Position numbers and translations under genes: made by a program. Shown here piece by piece: positions 57,319-64,000 of a DNA stretch of 64,000 nt. Under the pieces are notes generated by a model, which worked only from the letters and a program-made list of their open reading frames with translations, ran no database searches and had not been told where the DNA came from. Source of the stretch: G963708235 sp963708235 (GTDB lineage Bacteria > Actinomycetota > Acidimicrobiia > Spongiisociales > UBA5794); contig OY970200.1 in the NCBI GenBank assembly GCA_963708235.1, positions 3,162,001 through 3,226,000 of the forward strand. The letters run 5' to 3'. Each line of letters begins with the position of its first letter. The stretch's first letter is position 1.

Positions 57319-59424
57319 TCAGGGCTCTCGGGTGCCGAGCGGGAGGTAGGCCTGTTCGGTGTACTCGCGCATCATGCGCTGGCTGGAGAACTGCGGGAGT
57401 GACGACACGATGGATTCTTTCATCATCTCCACCCAGGCCTGCGGGATACCGTTGGCGTCGCGGTCGTAGAACAGCGGGACGACCTCGGCTTCGAGCAGGT
57501 GGTAGAGGATCCCGGCGTCTTCGGCATCGGAGTGGGACTCCTCGGAGAAGCCCCAGCCGTTCTTGCCGTTGTAGCCCTCGGCCCACCAGCCGTCGAGGAC
57601 GCTGAGGTTGATCCCGCCGTTGGCGGCCGACTTCATCCCGGAGGTCCCGCTCGCCTCCTTGGGGGGGGTGGGGGTGTTGAGCCAGACATCGGCGCCACGC
57701 ACCAGCGAGGCGCCGAGGTCCATGTCGTAGTTCTCGATGTAGAAAACGTGGCCGGCGAGATCGGGGCTGTTCGACATCTCGAAGACCCACTTCACCAGGC
57801 TCTGCCCCTCGCGATCGGCAGGGTGCGCCTTGCCGGCGAAGATCACCTGCACCGGCCGCTCGGGATTGGTGAGGATCGATCGGGCCCGATGCGGATCGGA
57901 GAAGATCAGCCCGGCCCGCTTGTAGGTGGCGAAGCGGCGGGCGAAGACCACCGTGAGCACGTCCGGGTCGAGCTGCTCGCCGATCCAGCGCAACCGCTCC
58001 GGGCTGTCGCCGTGTCGGGCGTGCTGCTCGCGCAGACGGCTGCGGAGTCGGCGCAGCATCACGTTCTTCTGCGCCTGGTGTGCCTGCCACACCGTCTCGG
58101 CCGAGATGTCACGGACCTTCTCCCACGACCCGTGGTCGATGATCTGCTGATCCCAGATGTCACCGACGGTGCGCTGGTAGAGCCGGGCGAACGAGCGACC
58201 CACCCAGGTCTGGGGGTGGATGCCGTTGGTGATCGCTTTGGCCGGGCCGCCGATGAGATGGCCCCACTCCTGGGTCACCACCTCGCCGTGTCGCTGCGAC
58301 ACCCCGTTGGTCATCGACGCCAGCCGGATCGCCAACGCCCCGAGGTCGAACTGGCCACCGCCCCCGGAACTCGACAGGTCGACCAGGGTCTCGTCGTCGA
58401 TCCCCTCGAAGGTGCCGGTGAGCGTGGGGAGCGCCAGACCGAGGTCGAACACCTCGTTTCCGGCGGGGACCGGGGTGTGCAGGGTGAAGAGGGTGGAAGC
58501 GGCGATCTCGGAACGTGCGGTCTCCATGTCGGTCCCCGCTTCGAGCTTGCGGGAGAGTCGCTCCAACAGGCTCAGTGCCGCATGACCCTCGTTGACGTGC
58601 CACATCGCCGGCTCGATCCCGAGCGCCTCGAGCAGCCGGGCGCCACCGACTCCGAGCACCACCTCCTGACAGAGTCGCATCTCACGACCGCGGACGTAGA
58701 GGATGTGGGTGATCGGTCGATCGGCAGGGTCGTTCTCGGGAAGGTCGGTGTCGAGGAGCAGCACCGGAACCCGGCCGACATCGACCCGCCAGGCCGCCAC
58801 CGCCACCTCGCGGCCGGGGAGCTGGACGGTCACCCGCAGCGGGCGACCGGTGGTCTCGTCGAGGACCTGGCGGACCGGACGGCGGCTGGCCTCCAGCAGG
58901 GTGTAGGTGTGCTGCTGGTACCCGTCGGGGTCGACGGCTTGCTGGAAGTAGCCCCGTCGGTACAGCAGACCGACCGCCACCATCGGGACACCCAGGTCCG
59001 AAGCGGCCTTGACATGGTCGCCGGCGAGGACGCCGAGACCACCCGAATAGGTCCTCAGCTTGAAGTGGATGCCGAACTCGGCGCAGAGATAGGCGACCGG
59101 TGCGGCAAGCGCCTCGCCGTGGGCCTCGGAGAACCACGTGGTGTCCCCGGCGAGGTAGCGGTCGAAGGCCGCCATCACCTCGTCGTAGCGCTGCGGGTAT
59201 TCGTCGCTGGCGATCAGCGCCTCCCAGGTGGAGGAGTCGACGGCGTGCAGCAACGACAGCGGATTCCCACTGGCATCCCATGCAGCGGGGTCGATGCCCC
59301 GGAACAGCTCCGTGGCCTCGGCGTCCCACGACCACCACATGTTGTAGGCCAGCTCGTTGAGGCGTTCGAACTCTCTCGGGATCGGAAGGAGGACCTTCGG
59401 TCCGACGGGTATGCGGTCGTACAT
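57319..59424 (-). CDS. glgP: Alpha-glucan (glycogen) phosphorylase
   Basis: A 701-residue GT35-family enzyme of the shorter bacterial/archaeal type. An N-terminal DUF3417-like segment (LNELAYNMWWSWDAEATELF) precedes AYLCAEFGIHFKLRTYSGGL and GVLAGDHVKAASDLG. The active site includes WHVNEGHAAL, AITNGIHPQTW and FARRFATYKRAGLI, and the PLP-binding lysine is K598 in EASGTSGMKSAANG. The start is taken as ATG 59424; a TTG 36 nt earlier is possible. It releases glucose 1-phosphate from glycogen or maltodextrin. Confidence 0.93.
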   Translation of the reverse strand: MYDRIPVGPKVLLPIPREFERLNELAYNMWWSWDAEATELFRGIDPAAWDASGNPLSLLHAVDSSTWEALIASDEYPQRYDEVMAAFDRYLAGDTTWFSEAHGEALAAPVAYLCAEFGIHFKLRTYSGGLGVLAGDHVKAASDLGVPMVAVGLLYRRGYFQQAVDPDGYQQHTYTLLEASRRPVRQVLDETTGRPLRVTVQLPGREVAVAAWRVDVGRVPVLLLDTDLPENDPADRPITHILYVRGREMRLCQEVVLGVGGARLLEALGIEPAMWHVNEGHAALSLLERLSRKLEAGTDMETARSEIAASTLFTLHTPVPAGNEVFDLGLALPTLTGTFEGIDDETLVDLSSSGGGGQFDLGALAIRLASMTNGVSQRHGEVVTQEWGHLIGGPAKAITNGIHPQTWVGRSFARLYQRTVGDIWDQQIIDHGSWEKVRDISAETVWQAHQAQKNVMLRRLRSRLREQHARHGDSPERLRWIGEQLDPDVLTVVFARRFATYKRAGLIFSDPHRARSILTNPERPVQVIFAGKAHPADREGQSLVKWVFEMSNSPDLAGHVFYIENYDMDLGASLVRGADVWLNTPTPPKEASGTSGMKSAANGGINLSVLDGWWAEGYNGKNGWGFSEESHSDAEDAGILYHLLEAEVVPLFYDRDANGIPQAWVEMMKESIVSSLPQFSSQRMMREYTEQAYLPLGTREP

Positions 59425-59608
59425 GCGGTGGATCAGTCCTCGTGTGGGCCGGAGCGGCAATCACCCTGGCATCGATGTGGAAACGTCGGAAACGGCGTGA
59501 AGGTGGTCGAAAGTATTGCGGTGGGAGCGGCGTCACATCCGGTCATGCCGGTGGAAGCCGCTACGAGCGTAGTGCGCGATCAGCAGCGATTACGGCGGTG
59601 CGGGTGGG

Positions 59609-60412
59609 TCAGCGGGAGCGGTGGTCGGCGAGGAACGCCCGGAGCGGGGCCTCGAGCCCTGCCCCACACGCCACGAACCCAGGGAGCAGCGGGTCGGGGC
59701 GATTGAACGTGATGTCCTCACCATCGGGCCCGAACACGACCCCGCCCCCGGAGACGACCAGGGCGGCGCCTGCGGCGACATCCCATTCGTTCTTGGGGAC
59801 CAGGGTCCAGGTGGCATCGACGAGCCCGCCGGCGACACACGCCAGCTTGTAGGCCACCGAACCCATGTTCCGCACCGAGATCGGGGTGGCGAAGAACGGT
59901 TGCCACTCCCCACGCTTGACCTCGCTGCGGGAGGCCAGCACCAGGGCACCTTCGAGCCGGTCGCAGCGGGTGGTCCCCGCCGGGTCCCCGTCGAGGGTGA
60001 CGCCGTCGTCGACCGTGCCGACGATGCGGTGACCGGTCGCCGGGTTGTAGATCCCTCCGGCCACGGGCCGGCCGTCGATCACCAGCCCGATCGACACCGA
60101 CCATTCCGGGATGCCCATGATGAACTCCCGAGTGCCGTCGACGGGGTCGACGACCCACACCCGACGGCAGTCGAGCCGGTCGGCGTTGTCGGCGGTCTCC
60201 TCCGACAGCCAGCCCTCCCCCGGTCGGGGAAGGGCGGCCAGCAACGCCTCGTTGACGGCGAGGTCGGCGGCGGTGACGGGGTCGTCACCCGCCTTCATCT
60301 GTGAGGCGATGGCTCCCGGCGTGAACGGCTGCAGTGCCGCTCCGGCCAGATCGAGGGCGGCGACGATGCGGGCGACATCGTCGCCCGCCGTCACCCTTGA
60401 CCCCGTGTTCAC
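59609..60412 (-). CDS. cysQ: 3'(2'),5'-bisphosphate nucleotidase, CysQ-like
   Basis: A 267-residue member of the inositol monophosphatase family. It has DPVTAADLAVNEALL, WLSEET (metal Glu), VVDPVDGTREFIMGIPEWSV (the D-P-x-D-G-T metal site) and the late EWDVAAGAALVVSGGG, with W-D completing it. GTG 60412 overlaps the stop of the sat-cysC gene, so it is coupled to sulfate activation. The likely role is removal of 3'-phosphoadenosine 5'-phosphate formed from PAPS. Confidence 0.92.
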   Translation of the reverse strand: MNTGSRVTAGDDVARIVAALDLAGAALQPFTPGAIASQMKAGDDPVTAADLAVNEALLAALPRPGEGWLSEETADNADRLDCRRVWVVDPVDGTREFIMGIPEWSVSIGLVIDGRPVAGGIYNPATGHRIVGTVDDGVTLDGDPAGTTRCDRLEGALVLASRSEVKRGEWQPFFATPISVRNMGSVAYKLACVAGGLVDATWTLVPKNEWDVAAGAALVVSGGGVVFGPDGEDITFNRPDPLLPGFVACGAGLEAPLRAFLADHRSR

Positions 60413-62157
60413 GAGCCTTCGGCCAGGTATCCGTGCTCGACGAGGTAGTCGATGACCGTGTCGGCGGCCTGGTCCGGGGACAGCTCCGTGGTCGGGAGCA
60501 CGATCTCGGCGTCCTCGGGAACCTCGTACGGATCGGAGATCCCGGTGAACTCCTTGATGATCCCGGCACGCGCCTTGGCGTAGAGACCTTTGCGGTCACG
60601 CTGTTCGCATACCTCGAGCGGGGTGTCGACATAGACGAGGATGTATCCGCCCTGCGCCGAGATGAGCCGCCGGTTGACCGCACGAACCGCTTCGTACGGA
60701 GCGATCGGCGCACAGATGGCGATGCCACCGGCCTTCGTGATCTCCGAGGCGACGTATCCGATCCGCTCGATGTTGGCGTCGCGGTCCTCCTTGGAGAACC
60801 CGAGTCCCTTGGACAGGTTCTTGCGGACCACGTCTCCGTCGAGGAGGGTCACGGTGCGACCGCCTCGCTCCAGCAGCTTGACCATCAGCGCATTGGCGAT
60901 GGTCGACTTGCCCGACCCGGACAGACCGGTGAAGAACACCGTGAATCCCTGTTCGGCCAGCGGACGGTGGGTGCGACGCAGTTCGGCGACGACCTCGGGG
61001 TAGGTGAACCACTCGGGAATCTCGCCACCGTCGGCGAGACGGTCACGCAGTTCGGTACCCGAGATGCTGAGGGTCTCGGTGCCCTCGGGAACCTCGTCGA
61101 TCGGCATGTAGGTGTCGTCGGCGGGAACGAACACCATCAGCTTGAAGGGCACCATGGTGACGCCGAGCTCGTCCTGATGGGTCACCATCAGTTCCTGGGC
61201 GTCGTACGGTCCGTAGTAGGGCGTGCCCGTCGAATCGCTACCGGGACCGGCGTGGTCACGGCCGACGATGAAGTGGCTGACCCCGTGGTTCTTTCGGATG
61301 ATGGCGTGCCAGACGGCTTCACGGGGTCCACCCATCCGCATCGCCAGGTTGAGCAGCGCCAGTTCGGCGGTCCCCTCCGGGTAGCGGTTGAGGACGGCTT
61401 CGTAGACCCGCACCCGGGTGTAGTGGTCGACATCACCGGGCTTGGTCAACCCGACCACGGGATGGATCAGCAGCCCGGCGCCGGTTTCGGCCTCGGCACG
61501 CATGGTCAGCTCGACATGGGCGCGGTGCATCGGGTTGCGGGTCTGGAACGCAACGACCTTGCTCCAGCCGTTGGCGGCGAAGCCTTCACGGAGCTGGGCC
61601 GGGGTCTTGCGGAGATCGGCGTAGTCGTAGTGGAAGGGGGCCTGGAGCGCCTCGACCCGGCCACCGACGTAGACCGGATGACCGATGTTGAGCAGGTAGT
61701 TGACGGCGGGATGGCCGGTGTCGGTGGTCCCGAAGACCTGGGCGGCCTCCTTGTCCCGGTCGGGTCGCCACACGTCATCGACGTGAATGACGGCCAGCAT
61801 GACCCCTTCGGGGTCGCGCAGCGCCAGCACCGAACCGGCGGCGAGACCCTCGGCGGCCTCCTCGGAGATGTCGAGGGTGATCGGGATCGGCCACAGCGTT
61901 CCATCGGCGAGCCGCATGTCGGCACACACGGACTCGTAGTCCGCCTGACCGAGGAAGCCGTCGAGCGGGGAGAAGGCCCCGTTGACCAGTAGTTCGAGGT
62001 CGCAGACCTGACGTTCGGTCAGATCCCACGAGGGGTAGTCGACGGAAAGGTTCTTCAGCTCGGCGGCACGCTCGGAGTCGACCAGAAGATCGACCAGTGT
62101 GCCGCCGTGTGGCTCGATGAGCTCAGGCACGTCACGGCTCCAGGTTTCGATGGGCAT
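60409..62157 (-). CDS. Bifunctional sulfate adenylyltransferase / APS kinase
   Basis: A 582-residue fusion. An N-terminal PUA-like segment (LLVNGAFSPLDGFL) is followed by the ATP-sulfurylase domain to about residue 390, with QTRNPMHRAHVEL (nucleotide-binding) and FIVGRDHAGPG. The C-terminal CysC domain (about 400-582) has P-loop FTGLSGSGKST, LLDGDVVRKNLSKGLGFSKE and FTGISDPYEVP. It turns sulfate into APS and PAPS. The start is ATG 62157 (GTG 62160 is also in frame); neither has a clear ribosome-binding site, so the mRNA may be leaderless. Confidence 0.95.
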   Translation of the reverse strand: MPIETWSRDVPELIEPHGGTLVDLLVDSERAAELKNLSVDYPSWDLTERQVCDLELLVNGAFSPLDGFLGQADYESVCADMRLADGTLWPIPITLDISEEAAEGLAAGSVLALRDPEGVMLAVIHVDDVWRPDRDKEAAQVFGTTDTGHPAVNYLLNIGHPVYVGGRVEALQAPFHYDYADLRKTPAQLREGFAANGWSKVVAFQTRNPMHRAHVELTMRAEAETGAGLLIHPVVGLTKPGDVDHYTRVRVYEAVLNRYPEGTAELALLNLAMRMGGPREAVWHAIIRKNHGVSHFIVGRDHAGPGSDSTGTPYYGPYDAQELMVTHQDELGVTMVPFKLMVFVPADDTYMPIDEVPEGTETLSISGTELRDRLADGGEIPEWFTYPEVVAELRRTHRPLAEQGFTVFFTGLSGSGKSTIANALMVKLLERGGRTVTLLDGDVVRKNLSKGLGFSKEDRDANIERIGYVASEITKAGGIAICAPIAPYEAVRAVNRRLISAQGGYILVYVDTPLEVCEQRDRKGLYAKARAGIIKEFTGISDPYEVPEDAEIVLPTTELSPDQAADTVIDYLVEHGYLAEGS

Positions 62158-62299
62158 CACAAAGGAAGCAAGCCGGGTTCAGCGGGCGCCTACGGCGCAC
62201 CCGGCGCCCGGGAACTCTAGGAGTCCCAACGCCCGAAACGAAACCGGGACAAGCGACACGGTATGCGACGCCACCCTCGAACCCTCGGGATCGTTCCTC

Positions 62300-63320
62300 T
62301 TCCAGGCCCTCCCCGCCCGATCGAGCCCTCTCTGGGCGCGGTGGCCCGGACACTTTAAGGGCCATGAACGGGCGGTGGGCCGTTATGAAGCTCCCCGCCC
62401 AGCGGACGCAGACGGGCGGGGCGCGACGCCTACGTCGGAAGCCAGCCGTGCCAACCGACCCGCCGTCGCGACCGGGCCTTGCACCTCCACGACGCGAGCA
62501 ACCCCGCACGGAGCTTGCTTTTCTGGCCCTCCCCTCCTCGGGAGGAGGGGTGGCTGCGGACGCTTAGCGGACGCAGACGGGGCGGAGCGAGACCGCAAGA
62601 TCCACCTCGCCAACAGCGTCACCGACGGACGCCCGACCAGCCAGACGAAACGAAACACGGCCCCTTCTGGCCCTCCCCTCCTCGGGAGGAGGGGAGGCTG
62701 CGGACGCTTAGCGGACGCAGACGGGGCGGAGCGAGACCGCAAGATCCACCTCGCCAACAGCGTCACCGACGGACGCCCGACCAGCCAGACGAAACGAAAC
62801 ACGGCCCCTTCTGGCCCTCCCCTCCTCGGGAGGAGGGGAGGCTGCGGACGCTTAGCGGACGCAGACGGGGCGGAGCGAGACCGCAAGATCCACCTCGCCA
62901 GCAGCGTCACCGACGGACGCCCGACCAGCCAGACGAAACGAAACACGGCCCCTTCTGGCCCTCCCCTCCTCGGGAGGAGGGGTGGCTGCGGACGCTTAGC
63001 GGACGCAGACGGGGCGGAGCGAGACCGCAAGATCCACCTCGCCAACAGCGTCACCGACGGACGCCCGACCAGCCAGACGAAACGAAGCACGGCCCCTTCT
63101 GGCCCTCCCCTCCTCGGGAGGAGGGGTGGCTGCGGACGCAAACGGGGCGGAGCGCGACCGCAAGATCCACCTCGCCAGCAGCGTCACCGACGGACGCCCG
63201 ACCAGCCAGACGAAACGAAACACGGCCCCTTCTGGCCCTCCCCTCCTCGGGAGGAGGGGTGGCTGCGGACGCTTAGCGGACGCAGACGGGGCGGAGCGCG
63301 ACGCCAAAGTCTGATACCCA
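62300..63320. repeat. Repeat cluster D with a 144-bp tandem array
   Basis: Unit starts (TTCTGGCCCTCCCCTCCTCG) are at 62521, 62665, 62809, 62953, 63097 and 63230. The period is 144 bp, except the fifth unit, which is 133 bp because TTAGCGGACGC is lost once. The last unit is partial, ending near 63312. Each unit has the hairpin CCCCTCCTCGGGAGGAGGGG, then GGCTGCGGACGCTTAGCGGA, GACGGGGCGGAGCGAGACCG, CAAGATCCACCTCGCCAACA and GACGAAACGAAACACGGCCC. Units differ by a few bases only. 62300-62520 holds weaker related words. No supported gene lies in 62158-63371. Confidence 0.92.
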
Positions 63321-63371
63321 GAACTGTCACCGACACCCACTCAAGCACGCGGCCCATCGGGGCACCCACAC

Positions 63372-64000
63372 TCAGCCCTCGGGGGAGTGATCCCGTCGGG
63401 TATCGGCCGCCGGCTCGTCGGTCTCGGCGAATCGCGCCACGAAACGGTCGGCGGTCTCCTGGGCTTCGGCGGCGATCTGTGCCGCTTCGGCACGGGCGGC
63501 GGCGAGTAGGGCGCCGGCCCGCCGCTCGGCGGCGGCGAGGATCTGGCCGGCCTGCTGTGTCGTCTCGTCCGCCTGGCGATGCCGCTCCGAGACATCCGAT
63601 GCCAGCTCGGAGTGGCGCTGCGCATCGGACTCGAGCCGGGAGGCCCTGCGGCGCCAGCCTTCGAGCTGGATCTCGAGATCGGCGTGGCGCTGCTCGGCGG
63701 CGACAAGCTGAGCGCGCAGGTCGGCGATCCGTTCGTCGGGGTCGACCACCTCGACCGATTCGGCGATGGCGACCACACGGCGTCGCGCCTCCTCCTCGAT
63801 CTCCCAGGCCCGTTCCTCGGCTTGCAGCAGGATCCGGTCCTTGGCCTCGAAGGCCGCCAACATCGCATCGTCGATCACCCCGCGCTCCGCCACCTTCGCC
63901 AGGCGGGCGTCGTTGCGGGCGTGCGAGATCCGCGCCTCGAGTTCGTGGGTGAACGCGGCGAAGTTCTTGATCAACTTCTCGAGCCGGGTCAGATAGGCGT
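63372..64000 (-). CDS. Coiled-coil protein, DivIVA-like, cut by window edge
   Basis: At least 209 residues; the frame stays open to the right edge, so the N-terminus is missing (a TTG at 63974 is internal). The sequence is almost wholly coiled coil: LEARISHARNDARLAKVAER, ILLQAEERAWEIEEEARRRV, DERIADLRAQLVAAEQRHAD and AGALLAAARAEAAQIAAEAQ. The AAARAEAAQIAAEA style is typical of DivIVA/Wag31-like or ATP-synthase-b-like helices in actinobacteria. A cytoskeletal or cell-pole role is possible but not shown. It ends in a short acidic tail. Confidence 0.65.
   Translation of the reverse strand, partial: AYLTRLEKLIKNFAAFTHELEARISHARNDARLAKVAERGVIDDAMLAAFEAKDRILLQAEERAWEIEEEARRRVVAIAESVEVVDPDERIADLRAQLVAAEQRHADLEIQLEGWRRRASRLESDAQRHSELASDVSERHRQADETTQQAGQILAAAERRAGALLAAARAEAAQIAAEAQETADRFVARFAETDEPAADTRRDHSPEG

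Noticed and set aside
57499..61992. Long plus-strand frames opposite the phosphorylase and sat-cysC
   Set aside because: Antisense shadows; the minus strand carries complete catalytic motifs.
62521..63312. CRISPR array
   Set aside because: Units are contiguous and nearly identical with no unique spacers, and no cas genes are present. The same applies to 42508-42738.
62099..63952. 617-codon plus-strand frame through cluster D, and a 252-codon minus-strand frame at 62383-63141
   Set aside because: The 144-bp period is a multiple of three, so stop-free frames arise by repetition. The peptides are low-complexity and continue into the antisense of the coiled-coil gene.

Overview
The window is GC-rich and densely coded, with frequent GTG/TTG starts, ATGA/GTGA stop-start overlaps, at least one probable leaderless promoter, a 180-kDa-type NAD glutamate dehydrogenase, HTTM and imelysin proteins, and a fused Sat-CysC. 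Together these suggest an actinomycete (Actinomycetota), possibly of the Acidimicrobiia. The phylum is a fair inference; the class is a guess. No rRNA operon, CRISPR array or host replication origin is visible.

Layout. (1) 1-11856 is the right part of an integrated phage-like element whose left end lies outside the window. A leftward early operon of about 16 genes, almost all joined by 4-8 nt overlaps, runs from a Cro-like gene at 8873 to a cytosine-C5 methyltransferase cut by the window edge. It also carries a DPPY-type DNA methylase, a DUF2303 protein, a winged-helix protein and several unknowns. Opposite it are an XRE repressor, a tyrosine integrase, a small lipoprotein, an excisionase-like protein and a tRNA-Ile. 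The element ends at a 42-nt tRNA-Lys 3' half (11815-11856), the probable attachment site. (2) 11860-19500 is a patchwork: a lipoprotein, a DUF4143 ATPase, a caspase-like protein with an eCIS-cargo-like N-terminus, a VapBC pair, an aminotransferase-fold protein with no lysine at all, an SRPBCC protein, and an HTH/membrane pair with a double palindromic operator. (3) 19741-29884 is metabolic and regulatory: a frameshifted glutamate dehydrogenase, a zinc alcohol dehydrogenase, a GNAT enzyme, a 1064-residue secreted ThuA/PQQ-type sugar dehydrogenase/PKD protein, a NarL-type two-component system and an atypical epimerase. (4) 30877-41483 is a pentose operon: a LIV-type ABC transporter (two permeases, binding protein, two ATPases), a Gfo/Idh/MocA oxidoreductase, a TIM-barrel isomerase, xylA and xylB. 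(5) 41535-64000 holds a GNAT enzyme, a TM0106-like nuclease, the large NAD-GDH, DUF427 and SRPBCC genes, an imelysin/di-heme oxidoreductase/imelysin/HTTM operon, glycogen phosphorylase, cysQ with sat-cysC, and a coiled-coil protein cut by the window edge.

Four intergenic regions (29925-30720, 42380-42880, 57215-57310, 62300-63320) carry related GC-rich repeats built around GGCCCTCCCC / GGGGAGGGCC words. Two contain exact tandem arrays, of 77 bp and 144 bp. One holds a small insertion flanked by CCAGG, and another abuts a truncated IS256-type transposase start.

Functionally the host part suggests a heterotroph that takes up and degrades pentose (the xyl operon), stores glycogen, assimilates sulfate and catabolises glutamate through the large GDH, since the short GDH is broken. 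The imelysin/di-heme/HTTM operon, with a palindrome upstream, is probably metal-related.
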